Shown here: piece by piece, positions 8,921-18,262 of the stretch
How the letters are laid out: every line of letters starts with the position of its first letter
How positions within the stretch are numbered: the first letter of the stretch is position 1
IMG/VR virus record: IMGVR_UViG_3300021962_000143
Location: 1-54,082 of that record
Direction: 5' to 3' (one strand)
Source: a virus
Length of the DNA: 54,082 nt
Notes under the pieces: model-generated
Databases searched by the model: none
Told to the model about the DNA's origin: nothing
What the model saw: the letters and a program-made list of their open reading frames with translations, nothing else
Position numbers and translations under genes: made by a program

Positions 8921-10166
8921 CCCCGAAATCCAAAATAGGTATGGAAATACTTTTCAAGTAGTTTTTCCTGACTTTCCAGGGTTTGTACAGCCTCCATACT
9001 CTATAACACTTACACAGCATGTTGGGCATCACGACGTTGTTGAGTTGTTTTACAATATGTACAGCACTAACTATGTTAAAACTTTAGCTACAGGTGTTGC
9101 CGTACAAGTAAATTGGGCTAACGATAATGTGGCTGAAACTTTTATTGGGTATGTTTCAGACGTAAAGTACCCAACAACTTCTGCTATTCAAAAACATTTA
9201 AAAGTAGTGTTAATGGGTGCGTCATACCCGCTAAGAGAAAAAGTACACAAGATATGGAAAAACGTAACTGCAAGTGAGGCTGCAACTGAGATTGCTAAAG
9301 CCAATAACTTAAAGCCAGTAGTTACTCAATCAGACATCAGACTTCCACAAATTTCTTTTACAGGGCACTCTCAATGGCAAAAACTGCAAGAGCTTGCTAA
9401 ACGAGTTGGGTTTGCTTGTCAGGTACGAGGGGTAGAACTTCATTTTCACCCTATTGATGTAATGATAGACAAATCAATAACTGTTATGCCTGTCATGTCA
9501 TTCTTAGACCCTACTGTAAACCCAATGAACCAGTTTGCATCTCAGACCCTTGATGGGTTTGAAACAGTGCAGACTGACGCTGGAAGTTTTAATGGCAATG
9601 ATAGAGCTACAAAAGTAGTAGGTGGTGTTGACCCTATAACAGGAAAAATGTACAAGACAACCTCCTCACCAAAAACTGTAGGAAAAAACTTACGACAAAA
9701 AACAAAAGACCCTCTTTTCTTTGACATAGACACAAGCGTGGTGGTTACTGATGGATTAACTGCTCAAAGTTTGTCTAATGCAAAAGCAAACTTGTCAAGG
9801 CTATCTGTTCCTGGGTATGGGTTTGGACAAGGTGACCCAAGAATAGCTCCTTGGAGAACAGTTGAGATTCGTGGAACTGGTGAATCAAGTGATGGCTATT
9901 GGGTAGTCACTAAGGCAGTACACACAATGAATGCCGATGGCAAATACACCATGGAGTTTAACTGCGCAACGGACGGAAGTGGAGCCAATCTTACCTCAGC
10001 TGTGCGTCCCTCTAATGCTGGCTCAGTTCCTACAGTAGACTTAAACGATGCCATTACAACAGGTGCAAACCTAGTCACCCGTTATAAACTTAGTGACACA
10101 CAACCGATGATAAGCCAAAGTTCAACAGGATATAAAATTCTTCCAAGAAGGTGGGTAGCAGCATAA
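8913..10166 (+). CDS. Baseplate hub protein, gpD/gp27-like
   Basis: The chosen ATG at 8913 overlaps the LysM gene stop by eight bases, and the protein is then 417 residues. An in-frame ATG at 8868 exists but lies deep in the previous gene. The N-terminal half (YSITLTQHVGHHDVVELFYN, then VNWANDNVAETFIGYVSDVKY) and the segment HKIWKNVTASEAATEIAKANNL followed by WQKLQELAKRVGF match late control protein D/VgrG-type hub proteins. They form the trimeric centre of the baseplate. The order with LysM, gp25-like and J-like genes agrees. The ending is GWVAA-like, with the stop overlapping the next ATG. Confidence 0.85.
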   Translation: MRDPEIQNRYGNTFQVVFPDFPGFVQPPYSITLTQHVGHHDVVELFYNMYSTNYVKTLATGVAVQVNWANDNVAETFIGYVSDVKYPTTSAIQKHLKVVLMGASYPLREKVHKIWKNVTASEAATEIAKANNLKPVVTQSDIRLPQISFTGHSQWQKLQELAKRVGFACQVRGVELHFHPIDVMIDKSITVMPVMSFLDPTVNPMNQFASQTLDGFETVQTDAGSFNGNDRATKVVGGVDPITGKMYKTTSSPKTVGKNLRQKTKDPLFFDIDTSVVVTDGLTAQSLSNAKANLSRLSVPGYGFGQGDPRIAPWRTVEIRGTGESSDGYWVVTKAVHTMNADGKYTMEFNCATDGSGANLTSAVRPSNAGSVPTVDLNDAITTGANLVTRYKLSDTQPMISQSSTGYKILPRRWVAA

Positions 10167-10570
10167 TGGCTAAAGAAAAAGCTATCTCACTTCCTTTTAG
10201 CATAGACAGTTTTGGTGCTGTGGGAAGCACAACAGAACAACCTAAGATTTGGGCAGACAGAGTTCGCTCTGTGCTAGGAACTTCTCTACGAGAAAGAGTT
10301 ATGAAACCAACGTTTGGGACTCTAATACCCTTCTCGCTATTTAACTCTGTTGAGAACGCGGTGCATGAAATAAAAGACGAGGTTACAAAAGCTTTTAATA
10401 AGCAACTTCCGCTCTTAAAGTTGACTGCAGTTGATGTGTCTCAAGCACAGGTAACAAATGAACTTACAATATCGGTCACCTACGCTTTACCAAACCAAGA
10501 AGTAGCTAAAACAACAATTGGGTACGTATCTATCCAAGGCAATATCCCACTTTACGAGGAGTTATTATGA
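10166..10570 (+). CDS. Baseplate wedge protein, gp25/GPW-like
   Basis: The ATG at 10166 shares one base with the hub stop (TAATG), giving 134 residues; an in-frame ATG 15 bases earlier is less likely. The protein has the gp25-like features LPFSIDSFGAV near the start, then WADRVRSVLGTSLRERVMKPTFGT with the conserved R...P.FGT segment, and an amphipathic helix at about 65-85. In T4, gp25 joins sheath to wedge. The stop overlaps the next ATG (ATGA), as expected of a coupled baseplate operon. Confidence 0.88.
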   Translation: MAKEKAISLPFSIDSFGAVGSTTEQPKIWADRVRSVLGTSLRERVMKPTFGTLIPFSLFNSVENAVHEIKDEVTKAFNKQLPLLKLTAVDVSQAQVTNELTISVTYALPNQEVAKTTIGYVSIQGNIPLYEELL

Positions 10571-12585
10571 CAATTTCCCCAGTATCTAATATCCCAATAT
10601 CAGTTGATTACACTGGACGAGACTACTACTCTATTCGTGAGCAGTTGATTGCTCGTATCCAAGAACGAATTCCTGAGTGGAATGCTTCTGACCCATCAGA
10701 CTTTGGCGTTGCTTTGGTAGAAGCTTTTGCATACATGGGGGACTTGCTTGCCTACTACGTAGACCGAACAGCAAACGAGTTTTCGCTTGCTACTGCAACA
10801 CAGAGAAACAGCCTTTTAAATATCGCACAAACTTACGGCTACATTCCGTCTGGGTATAGAAGCGCTCTTGTTGATGTAACCTTTTTCAATAATAACAACA
10901 CCTCTTCTTCTGGGACGTTGACAGCAACTGGTAACGGAACAACAATCACATACGTTGGAAGTAACTCTTTTGTGTTAAACGGATTTGCTACTGTAACTGG
11001 ATTTACAACCTCAACATTTAATGTTACAAATGCTTTAATCACAGCTGCTTCATCAACTCAATTCACCGTATCAGTTACGGGCGTAAGTGGTACGGCAAGC
11101 GGTACAGGAACAGCGGTAATGGTTTACCCAGCCGTATCTCTTCCTGCTGGAACAGTTGTTTCTGGAGATGTTGTAACAGAAGACGTAGTCCAACCTGTTT
11201 ACTTTACAACTTTGAATGACGCTGAAATTGCTGCAAACAGTACGTATACAGTCACTGCAGAAGAAGGAAGAAGTATTGCTGTTGTTGACCCTTCTTCTGA
11301 TTATACCTATGGTCAACAAGTAGGTGTATCTACTCAAACTCCTAACATGTCTTTTGAACTATTAAACACACCAGTAGTTGATGACAGTATCTCCGTGTAC
11401 ATTCAATACGGAGACATCTATTCAAAGTGGTTACAGGTACAGCACTTGTTAGATTACGGCCCAACTGATTTGGTATACACAGTTAAATCAGATGAAAATG
11501 ATGTTGTAACAATTAACTTTGGAGACGGAGTTTCTGGTGCAATACCAGTAAACCAGTCTGTAATTAGAGCTATGTATCGTGTTGGTGGCGGTTCGTTTGG
11601 AAATATTTCTAGTGGAATTATTGACACGCTTTCTTACGTCCCAAATTTAACAAGCAATCAAGTTACTGCTTTGGCGTCAGCAATCACAGTCAACAATGGA
11701 ACTGCTGCTTTTGGTGGGTCTGACCCCGAAAGCAACGATGAAATACGAAGTAATGCTCCATTAGCTTTAAGAGCTTCAAACAGAGCAATCACCTTAGAGG
11801 ACTACAAAAACTTAGCACTTTCAGTTACAGGTGTGGGTAAAGCAAACGCTTATGGCTCTACTTGGACATCTGTGACTGTTTACATTGCTCCAACTAGAAA
11901 CTTAAATGACACTGATATAAACCCAGGACTAACAGACACTGGAGCTACTTCTTCTGAATACAACGAATTGGCAGTTGAAGTTGCGGACTATCTATCAGAC
12001 AAACTATTGATTGGTAGTTCAGTAACAATTCAACCACCTATTTACTCTGACCTAATTATTACAGTACAGTATGCAAAACTTCCACAGTACACACAAGCAG
12101 AAGTAGAAATAAGCATTAAAAAAGCATTGCTACTTGTGTACGGTTATATTGGAATGAACTTTCAAGACACAATTTACCCTCAAGACATTGAGTATATCCT
12201 TAACCAAACTGCAGGGGTTAAAACTGCAAAGCTAACAGGCCTCTATAAGAGTGGTTCAACAATCACTGGTAATGCAACAAACGTAAAGGTGGGGTACAAC
12301 TTAGACACCGTTGCTTCAGGTTACATTACCTACACCGTCAACCAAAAACATGCGTTCAAAGCTGGTGGAACAATAACTATCACTGGTTTATCTGCAGCTG
12401 GGTTTAACGTATCAAGTGCAGCAATTGTTGCTGTTGACGACACCAGAATTGTAGTTGCAAACGCAACTACTGGAACAGCTTCTGGAACTGGAATCATTAC
12501 AGGACTAACACCGTTAAACGGTGCTCCTAATGAGATATTTAGGTTTAAAGAAAGCAACATGAATATTGGAATTTACAGTGGATGA
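10567..12585 (+). CDS. Baseplate wedge protein, gp6/J-like, with two inserted beta modules
   Basis: This is a 672-residue Baseplate_J/T4 gp6-type protein. The N-terminus (DYTGRDYYSIREQLIARI, then FAYMGDLLAYYVDRTANE) and the region GSDPESNDEIRSNAPLALRASNRAIT are family hallmarks. It forms the wedge ring of the baseplate with gp25. Two Thr/Ser/Gly-rich modules interrupt it: residues about 110-186 and about 583-645, both with a TITG- or TVTGF-like strand, then FNV, then a strand, then SGTASGTG or TGTASGTG. They resemble modules in the genes at 313 and 13794. The gene starts in an ATGA overlap. Confidence 0.88.
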   Translation: MTISPVSNIPISVDYTGRDYYSIREQLIARIQERIPEWNASDPSDFGVALVEAFAYMGDLLAYYVDRTANEFSLATATQRNSLLNIAQTYGYIPSGYRSALVDVTFFNNNNTSSSGTLTATGNGTTITYVGSNSFVLNGFATVTGFTTSTFNVTNALITAASSTQFTVSVTGVSGTASGTGTAVMVYPAVSLPAGTVVSGDVVTEDVVQPVYFTTLNDAEIAANSTYTVTAEEGRSIAVVDPSSDYTYGQQVGVSTQTPNMSFELLNTPVVDDSISVYIQYGDIYSKWLQVQHLLDYGPTDLVYTVKSDENDVVTINFGDGVSGAIPVNQSVIRAMYRVGGGSFGNISSGIIDTLSYVPNLTSNQVTALASAITVNNGTAAFGGSDPESNDEIRSNAPLALRASNRAITLEDYKNLALSVTGVGKANAYGSTWTSVTVYIAPTRNLNDTDINPGLTDTGATSSEYNELAVEVADYLSDKLLIGSSVTIQPPIYSDLIITVQYAKLPQYTQAEVEISIKKALLLVYGYIGMNFQDTIYPQDIEYILNQTAGVKTAKLTGLYKSGSTITGNATNVKVGYNLDTVASGYITYTVNQKHAFKAGGTITITGLSAAGFNVSSAAIVAVDDTRIVVANATTGTASGTGIITGLTPLNGAPNEIFRFKESNMNIGIYSG

Positions 12586-13045
12586 TATCCGTAAGAATGT
12601 TGGGTTCTATAGAGGTGTGGTTCAAAACAACAGAGACCCATTAAACCAACGCAGACTACAAGTTTCTGTACCTCAAACAACTGGGGTTGAAGTAACTGAT
12701 TGGGTTTGGCCTATAGAACCACATGGGATACACACAGCTCCTCCAAAAATTGGACAAGGAGTTTGGATTTCTTACGTGTCTGGAGACTCTGAGTACCCAG
12801 TGTGGGCAGGAGCGTTTGGCAAACATCAGGGAGACAACAAGCCCTATTTAATAACTCCGTTGTCTAACTCTGTTTCTTTGTCAGGATTAACTCCATACCT
12901 TAAAGTTGCAACAGAACCTGATGGAACGCAAGTCGTGGACTTAACACAAACCCTTTTAGCTATGGCAGCTACCCTAAAAGACCACGAAACTCGTATTGCT
13001 GTTCTAGAAGCTCAAATGCCTATTGCTCTTCAAAATGGACTTTAG
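12566..13045 (+). CDS. Baseplate spike/assembly OB-fold protein, gp5/gpV-like
   Basis: This protein of up to 159 residues has an OB-fold of the gp5/VgrG/gpV type: FYRGVVQNNRDPLNQRRLQVSVP, then WVWPIEP, PKIGQGVWISYVSGDSEYPVWAGAFG. The C-terminal 35 residues are helical. The usual lysozyme and needle parts of T4 gp5 are missing. It overlaps the wedge gene end. There is no ATG: TTG at 12566 and GTG at 12578 are the two starts, both with weak ribosome-binding sites, so the exact start is unsure. Confidence 0.78.
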   Translation: MEFTVDDIRKNVGFYRGVVQNNRDPLNQRRLQVSVPQTTGVEVTDWVWPIEPHGIHTAPPKIGQGVWISYVSGDSEYPVWAGAFGKHQGDNKPYLITPLSNSVSLSGLTPYLKVATEPDGTQVVDLTQTLLAMAATLKDHETRIAVLEAQMPIALQNGL

Positions 13046-13101
13046 CAACTAAACCCACAGTAAACCAGAGAAAATACAACATTACGATGGAAAGGTAACC
13101 C

Positions 13102-13785
13102 ATGGCAGTCTATTACCCAGGGAATATTAAGAACGACTTTAGCTCTAAGGTTGACTTTACAGACACAGTTATTGCGTCTCACATCAACGACCTTCAGGGT
13201 GAAGTAACGGCTATTGAGACTACCCTTGGAACTTACCCACTGACAAGTTCTGGATGGGGAACAACAGGGTTTGACACAACAACTACAACTTGGTCAACAG
13301 TAAAAGACCGTATTAACAACATTGAAGTTGGAATAGCAAACACCCGTGCACAGGTTGCGGCTATTTCAGCGGAAACACTTGCAGGAACAACTTTAAAAAG
13401 CACAATTACAGGCTCTTCTTTAACCTCTTTTGGTACATCCCCAGTACTAAACGACCCAAAGATGTATATGAGCATTAACGGTAAGACTGCTTCTTATACT
13501 GCAGTACTGTCTGATGCGGACAAGCTTGTGACAATGACTGTTGCTGGAGCTAACGTGTTCTCAATACCTACTAATGCAACTGTTCCGTTCCCTATAGGTA
13601 CAAAAATTCATGTTGCTCAATTTGGAGCTGGAACAACAACAATTTCTGCAGTAACTCCAGCTACAACAACTTTAGTTTCTGCTGGAGCAACTCCTGCCGC
13701 ACCTTACACACGTGTGCAATACTCATCAGCAACATGTATAAAGACTGGAACCGATACCTGGTTTATCCTTGGCGATATCCGATAG
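13102..13785 (+). CDS. Tail fibre-like or receptor-binding virion protein
   Basis: The 227-residue protein begins with a fibre-type attachment segment (VIASHINDLQGEVTAIETTLG) and a coiled-coil stretch at about 65-95. The C-terminal 110 residues are Thr/Ala-rich beta strands (SYTAVLSDADKLVTMTV, then PFPIGTKIHVAQFGAGTTTIS) ending TDTWFILGDIR, a common ending of trimeric phage fibre tips. A ribosome-binding site (GGAAAGG) precedes the ATG. Its place between the spike and gpI-like genes suits a fibre or host-contact protein. Confidence 0.65.
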   Translation: MAVYYPGNIKNDFSSKVDFTDTVIASHINDLQGEVTAIETTLGTYPLTSSGWGTTGFDTTTTTWSTVKDRINNIEVGIANTRAQVAAISAETLAGTTLKSTITGSSLTSFGTSPVLNDPKMYMSINGKTASYTAVLSDADKLVTMTVAGANVFSIPTNATVPFPIGTKIHVAQFGAGTTTISAVTPATTTLVSAGATPAAPYTRVQYSSATCIKTGTDTWFILGDIR

Positions 13786-13793
13786 GACTTTAA

Positions 13794-16043
13794 ATGGCTA
13801 ACTACGGTAATGCGGTTTATGGTATATCCAAGTATGGGCTTAGCCCTCTTTTGGCGTACTCAGTTGAGCCAATGTCTGTGTTGGTTACTGACTTTCATGA
13901 GTCGTACGTTTACTGGCAAACACCTACTGGTACATACTCCCGTGTAAGAATTGTGCGTAACCAAAGCAGTTACCCAGAAACAGCAGAAGATGGAATCATT
14001 GTTTACGAAGAAGCAACCTCTACTTTTACAAAAACCGTGTTTAATGACGGAGGTGGAGTAGAAGACTACGCTACAACACCTGCTTTGGTTCCAGGAAAAC
14101 CAGTTTACTACAGAGTGTTTTTGTTTACTTCATCTTTATCTTGGGTTGTTGCTGGTTCAGTTGCAGCTATCGTACCAACTGACCATCAATCATCTGAAAA
14201 ATTACTTAACTTTTTACCACGAGTTTTTACAAGTGCAGCTCAAAGCCCACTGTCTCCTGTAGACCCTACATCTGCTCTAGCATCTTTCATTGATGCTTTT
14301 GGGTTTGATTTAGAAGAGGTAATCACTTATTTAGATTTACTAATACCTGACCATACAAGAGTCTCAACAGTTGCTTCTATGATTCCATTGGAAGTAGCAA
14401 ACTATGGGCTACTACATGAGTCTGGTTTACCTGTCAAAAATCAAAAGCATTTAATCCGTGAAGCAGTTTATATGTACAACAACAAGGGAACTTTAAACGG
14501 ATTAGGCACCTATATTGAATCATTGACTGGGTATGCTCCAACTTTAACTATATCTAAAAACCTAATGTTAACACCGCAAGACTCAACGTTCTATAAATCA
14601 ACTGGTAGTTGGTCTGCAACAAACGCAACTTTAACTTCTACGACAGAACAAGTTCCACCAACAAACTCAAACAACATTGATTTAACTTACACATGTAAAA
14701 TCGTTGCAAGTGGTGCAGGCTCAATGACTTTAGGTGTTACTGACCCAATTAGAACTGGAATCCCTGTTTCTCCTGCAACTTACTACACTTTTTCTGCTCA
14801 AGTAAAGTCACCAACAAGTGCTGGAACTATAACTCCTGCAATTACTTTCTATGACGGTAAAGGCACACAGATTAACAGCACAGTTTCTGGGACAGCAACT
14901 AGCGCAACAAACACTTGGGCACAAACATCCGTTAGCTCTAGAACAACAAAGAATGTTTACTCAGCTATTCTTTCGGCAACTGGTGCTTCTGGAACAATAA
15001 CTTTTACCACTTCAGGAGACCACAATCTTATTGCTGGAGAAACAATTACCACATCTGGATTTACTGGTTCTGATACGGGGTTTAATTTAACTGGAGTTAC
15101 AATTGTTTCTGCTCCTACAACAACTACATTTACAGTAACCTCTGCAGTAACAGGCACTACTACTACAACAGGGTATGTCACTAACTCAAACACAGACGCT
15201 GTTTACGCAAGTCTTAAGCTATCTTGGTCAGCTGCAGGAACATACTATGTTGACATGGCCTGCGTTCAAACAGGTCAAACAGTTGTTTACGATGAAGCAA
15301 GAGCTTTAGACATATTTTTAAACCCAGATAAAACAAACTATATTAAAAACCCTACATTTGAAACGAATGTCACAAACAGCTGGACAAAAGTTGGTGCTGG
15401 ACTAACGGTCACACAAGATGTTAGCTATCCAACTGAGTCTTATTCGGGAACTCACAGTGCAAAATTAGTAAACACAACTGGAGCATGGTCATACACCTCT
15501 AACACATTCCCCGTAACAGAAGGTCAGTACTACTCGCTTTCCTTCTACAAAAAAGCAACTGCAAACTTTACGGTTAGTTTAGTAGGTAGAGACTCTTCTG
15601 GAACAGTAGTAACAACAGGAGCAGCAACACCTTATACAGTTACATCATCTGCAACATGGGTTCAAGACCAGTATGTAGACACAGTTAGAAGTGCTTCTGG
15701 TTCTTTAGGAGCGGCTCTTGTAGGTATCGGAACTGGAGTTGCAACACTAGAGGTTGTTTTTTCAGGAACTGGTGCTAACACAATCTACTTAGACTCTATA
15801 CAAGCAGAGCAGTCACCGACTGTAACAGACTACTTTGACGGTAGCCTGTCATCCATTAGCGGTAACCCATTTGGAGCTGTTTGGCAAGGTACAGTTGGAA
15901 ACTCTTACTCCTCAGTATACAATAGCAAACCACTCAAGGTTCCACGCCTTGGGTATACGCTAAAGGATTGGGTACCTCAAAACCTATTCTGGAGAATTAG
16001 AACCTACGAAGCCTTGGAGTACACAAATCTAACGGCGGTGTAG
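13794..16043 (+). CDS. gpI-like baseplate/tail protein fused to carbohydrate-binding-type domains
   Basis: This 749-residue protein has an N-terminal Ig/Fn3-like part (1-120) and a P2 gpI-type domain at about 130-255 (LLNFLPRVF, then FIDAFGFDLEEVITYLDLL, then EAVYMYNNKGTLNGLGTYIESLTGY). Two jelly-roll-like segments follow, about 260-385 and 505-680, each resembling CBM-type domains (one with YSGTHSAKLVNTTGAWSYTS). Between them residues about 398-463 carry the same beta module found in the genes at 313 and 10567. The C-terminus (about 680-749) ends with PQNLFWRIRTYEALEY. It probably links baseplate to host surface sugars. Binding targets cannot be read from sequence. Confidence 0.75.
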   Translation: MANYGNAVYGISKYGLSPLLAYSVEPMSVLVTDFHESYVYWQTPTGTYSRVRIVRNQSSYPETAEDGIIVYEEATSTFTKTVFNDGGGVEDYATTPALVPGKPVYYRVFLFTSSLSWVVAGSVAAIVPTDHQSSEKLLNFLPRVFTSAAQSPLSPVDPTSALASFIDAFGFDLEEVITYLDLLIPDHTRVSTVASMIPLEVANYGLLHESGLPVKNQKHLIREAVYMYNNKGTLNGLGTYIESLTGYAPTLTISKNLMLTPQDSTFYKSTGSWSATNATLTSTTEQVPPTNSNNIDLTYTCKIVASGAGSMTLGVTDPIRTGIPVSPATYYTFSAQVKSPTSAGTITPAITFYDGKGTQINSTVSGTATSATNTWAQTSVSSRTTKNVYSAILSATGASGTITFTTSGDHNLIAGETITTSGFTGSDTGFNLTGVTIVSAPTTTTFTVTSAVTGTTTTTGYVTNSNTDAVYASLKLSWSAAGTYYVDMACVQTGQTVVYDEARALDIFLNPDKTNYIKNPTFETNVTNSWTKVGAGLTVTQDVSYPTESYSGTHSAKLVNTTGAWSYTSNTFPVTEGQYYSLSFYKKATANFTVSLVGRDSSGTVVTTGAATPYTVTSSATWVQDQYVDTVRSASGSLGAALVGIGTGVATLEVVFSGTGANTIYLDSIQAEQSPTVTDYFDGSLSSISGNPFGAVWQGTVGNSYSSVYNSKPLKVPRLGYTLKDWVPQNLFWRIRTYEALEYTNLTAV

Positions 16044-16052
16044 TATGCGCCC

Positions 16053-16328
16053 ATGGTTAATCTACTTATCTCAGTAATCCTTTCAGGTATAGCAGTAACT
16101 TTTGCCATTGAGTTTTTAGCTCTTGGTTTACAACTTATAATTGGCAAGGAAAAAATCTACTCAATTATGTCGTTGCCATTAAGTTTTGGCGCACTCACAT
16201 GCTTCTATGAAATCAATTTGCGATTCGTAGTTGCAGTACCAGCTATCTCTTTTATAGTGCTTTTCATAAACAAATACATAAATAAACCAATGGTTTTAAC
16301 TACACCACGCCGACTACCGCCACTATAG
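16053..16328 (+). CDS. Small multi-pass membrane protein, possible holin
   Basis: The 91-residue protein has three likely membrane segments, about 4-30, 36-52 and 56-74, and a basic C-terminal tail (TTPRRLPPL). It follows the tail genes and is followed by an unknown acidic protein. Size and topology fit a class I-type holin, but the endolysin lies far away on the minus strand, so the role stays open. The ATG at 16053 is chosen because the nearby ATG at 16045 opens only a short frame. Confidence 0.6.
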   Translation: MVNLLISVILSGIAVTFAIEFLALGLQLIIGKEKIYSIMSLPLSFGALTCFYEINLRFVVAVPAISFIVLFINKYINKPMVLTTPRRLPPL

Positions 16329-16335
16329 GAGCACA

Positions 16336-16929
16336 ATGAAAATCGCTGTTTTTTCAGAAGATGATTTAGATGTATCAGCAGGCATTGATGCACTTCTCAC
16401 GAAGTATTCTGAACAATCGCCCGAAGTACTTTTTCCAGTAAAGACAGATTACGAAGACTTCTCTCAAAGCATCATACGAAAGTGTTTAGAGAACCAGGTT
16501 AAAGTAACTGCTTTTTTAAGTGACGCCACAGATGTAGGTCACATTATCAAACAGGTTGATGGCTTTGTAGTTTGCGAAGACCCAGTTCAAGATGTGCTAA
16601 GACAACTCTTGCCAGGAGATGCCATAGGTATCGTTTGGACCGACAGCCTTACTGACCACCTCATCCTTCATACAGTTGAAGACTTGGCTTTAGACACGTG
16701 GGATATAACCGATGGAATGGACCCCATTGAAATGGATGATAACCCATTTGTAGGTATGGACCCAGAAGAACTGCACGACGGTATGCACAAGGCACTGGCA
16801 GTCTTTGTGGACATGATGAGCGCTTTCATAGCCAGCACGGTCATGGAGTCACTAGGCCAAGCAGTTGTTCAGCATCTAAACGAGCAGTTGGACAAAAAAG
16901 ACATATCACCATTTGAAGATGAGGAGTAG
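16336..16929 (+). CDS. Acidic protein of unknown function
   Basis: I do not recognise this 197-residue protein. The N-terminal 115 residues alternate strands and helices (MKIAVFSEDDLDV, VKVTAFLSDATDVGHIIKQVDGFVV, GDAIGIVWTD) like a small alpha/beta Rossmann-type fold. Residues 130-197 are acidic and helical, with several Met and Asp residues. The ribosome-binding site is ATAGGAGC. It lies at the switch from virion genes to replication genes, so it may be regulatory or structural; neither is shown. Confidence 0.65.
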   Translation: MKIAVFSEDDLDVSAGIDALLTKYSEQSPEVLFPVKTDYEDFSQSIIRKCLENQVKVTAFLSDATDVGHIIKQVDGFVVCEDPVQDVLRQLLPGDAIGIVWTDSLTDHLILHTVEDLALDTWDITDGMDPIEMDDNPFVGMDPEELHDGMHKALAVFVDMMSAFIASTVMESLGQAVVQHLNEQLDKKDISPFEDEE

Positions 16930-16938
16930 GCTCAGCCC

Positions 16939-17910
16939 GTGTACATCCCGTCAGAAGCCTATTCAGCCAAGATAACTGATTTTCAGTTCCGTCTCTTTGC
17001 CATACTGTGCCGTTTTGCGGGCCCTAGCGGGCTCGTAGAGACCACAGTAGCCCAGCTTTGTATAGAGACTGGCAAGACAAGCGACAAGACCATTCGTAGC
17101 GCCTTACAAGGACTTGAGACAGCAGGGCTTATTGAGACAGCCCAGACCAAGCGTGCTAACGGGTACCAGGGACGGAAAAAAATTACGGTAAAAAATTACC
17201 AACAAAATCCTGAGTTGGTAAAAAATTACCGCACCTCACATGACTATGTGGCTAGTAGTTATATTAACCATCCTAGCTATAAGCCATTAGTACCTAATAG
17301 CCAAGCTAGTTATAAATTAAAAGAATCTGAAACCGTAGGTTTCACAAAGGAGATTAAGGTTCCTATGAGAAAATGGGAAGATGATGGAGACAATCTGGCA
17401 GGCTTTGGACTCGTTGAGCCTAAAGACGCCCCACAGCCCAAGATACGAAAGAGCGACCCCAAAACCAGAGGTAGACGACCAGAGCACGAATGGACAGCGA
17501 TGGACGTGGCTGCTGAATTTAGTTACCAGGTTGGCAGAAAATACCCGCTACTTCCAGGAACTGTATCCGTCAAACAACTATCGGGCGCACTCCGCAAGTT
17601 CCGTTCACAGTACGGAACCACACCGCTCATAGAGCTAGAGTTGCTTCGCTTGTTCATGCAAGATGAGCGAAACTTCAAAGATATTGGGGATGAGGCTCCT
17701 CACCTTTACAAGAAGTACCTTGCCTCCTTCGGCACGAAGATGAACCAAGCAAGAGAGAACCTAGGACTTAACAAGGTTACTGCTAAGATTGAGACTACCC
17801 CAGCATCTGGTACTCTCATCTCCAGTGACGGTCGTGTGTTCCAGAACTCTTTGAGTGGACGTGCACAACTAGAGCGACATGAGAAACGATTGAAAGGCAA
17901 GGAGAACTAA
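16939..17910 (+). CDS. Winged-helix replication initiator-like protein
   Basis: The 323-residue protein starts with GTG. Residues 1-75 form a winged-helix DNA-binding domain of the replication initiator type (ITDFQFRLFAILCRFAGPSG, then TVAQLCIETGKTSDKTIRSALQGLETAGLIETA). The middle (75-185) is low-complexity, charged and coded by AT-rich repeated DNA. The C-terminal half (190-310) is helical and resembles the DnaD-like or helicase-loading part of such proteins. The loader and helicase genes lie downstream. Internal repeats at 17174-17230 may be the replication origin, as in phages whose origin lies inside the initiator gene. Confidence 0.65.
   Translation: MYIPSEAYSAKITDFQFRLFAILCRFAGPSGLVETTVAQLCIETGKTSDKTIRSALQGLETAGLIETAQTKRANGYQGRKKITVKNYQQNPELVKNYRTSHDYVASSYINHPSYKPLVPNSQASYKLKESETVGFTKEIKVPMRKWEDDGDNLAGFGLVEPKDAPQPKIRKSDPKTRGRRPEHEWTAMDVAAEFSYQVGRKYPLLPGTVSVKQLSGALRKFRSQYGTTPLIELELLRLFMQDERNFKDIGDEAPHLYKKYLASFGTKMNQARENLGLNKVTAKIETTPASGTLISSDGRVFQNSLSGRAQLERHEKRLKGKEN
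17174..17230. repeat. Two 14-base palindromic repeats plus a partial copy, candidate origin iterons
   Basis: GGTAAAAAATTACC occurs at 17187-17200 and 17217-17230, exactly 30 bases apart, and a degenerate copy (GGAAAAAAATTAC) lies at 17174-17186. Each is an inverted repeat with arms GGTAA/TTACC. They sit in the coding sequence of the initiator-like protein, where they encode repeated VKNY. An AT-rich stretch with CTAGTTATA-type repeats follows to about 17325. Phage origins often lie inside the initiator gene, so this is a candidate origin; binding is not shown. Confidence 0.45.
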
Positions 17911-17912
17911 AC

Positions 17913-18221
17913 GTGGCAAAAAAGATTACAAAAACTTTTACTGCAACACTTACACTAAACACCGAACAAGGTGGCGCATGGTTGGCTAACGTCAGCCTTC
18001 TTACTCCAGCAGTTGACGCAGGTAATCCAAACTCAATGCAACCAGCAGATGCTGTAAGTGCAGAAGCAGCTTGGAAAAATGCATCAGCAGGAAAGCGTTG
18101 GATTAAATCACAGGTTCTAGCAATGACACCTCGCAAGAGTGTTAAAATGGAACCAACAAAGTTTGATAAGACAACCGAAAAAGCAACTGCTTTTGTAGGG
18201 AAGTTGGAGTTTAAAGCCTAA
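17913..18221 (+). CDS. Hypothetical basic protein
   Basis: The 102-residue protein starts with GTG three bases after the previous stop and has an excellent ribosome-binding site (AAGGAGAA). It is Lys/Thr/Ala-rich, with beta strands at the start (ITKTFTATLTLNTEQGGAWLANVSLL) and a helical middle (DAVSAEAAWKNASAGKRWIKSQVLAM). No known motif is visible. The position between initiator and loader genes suggests a part in replication, which is only a guess. Confidence 0.7.
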   Translation: MAKKITKTFTATLTLNTEQGGAWLANVSLLTPAVDAGNPNSMQPADAVSAEAAWKNASAGKRWIKSQVLAMTPRKSVKMEPTKFDKTTEKATAFVGKLEFKA

Positions 18222-18262
18222 TGTATGCATTTAACGAGGCTTTACTAGGAAAGGAAACACCA

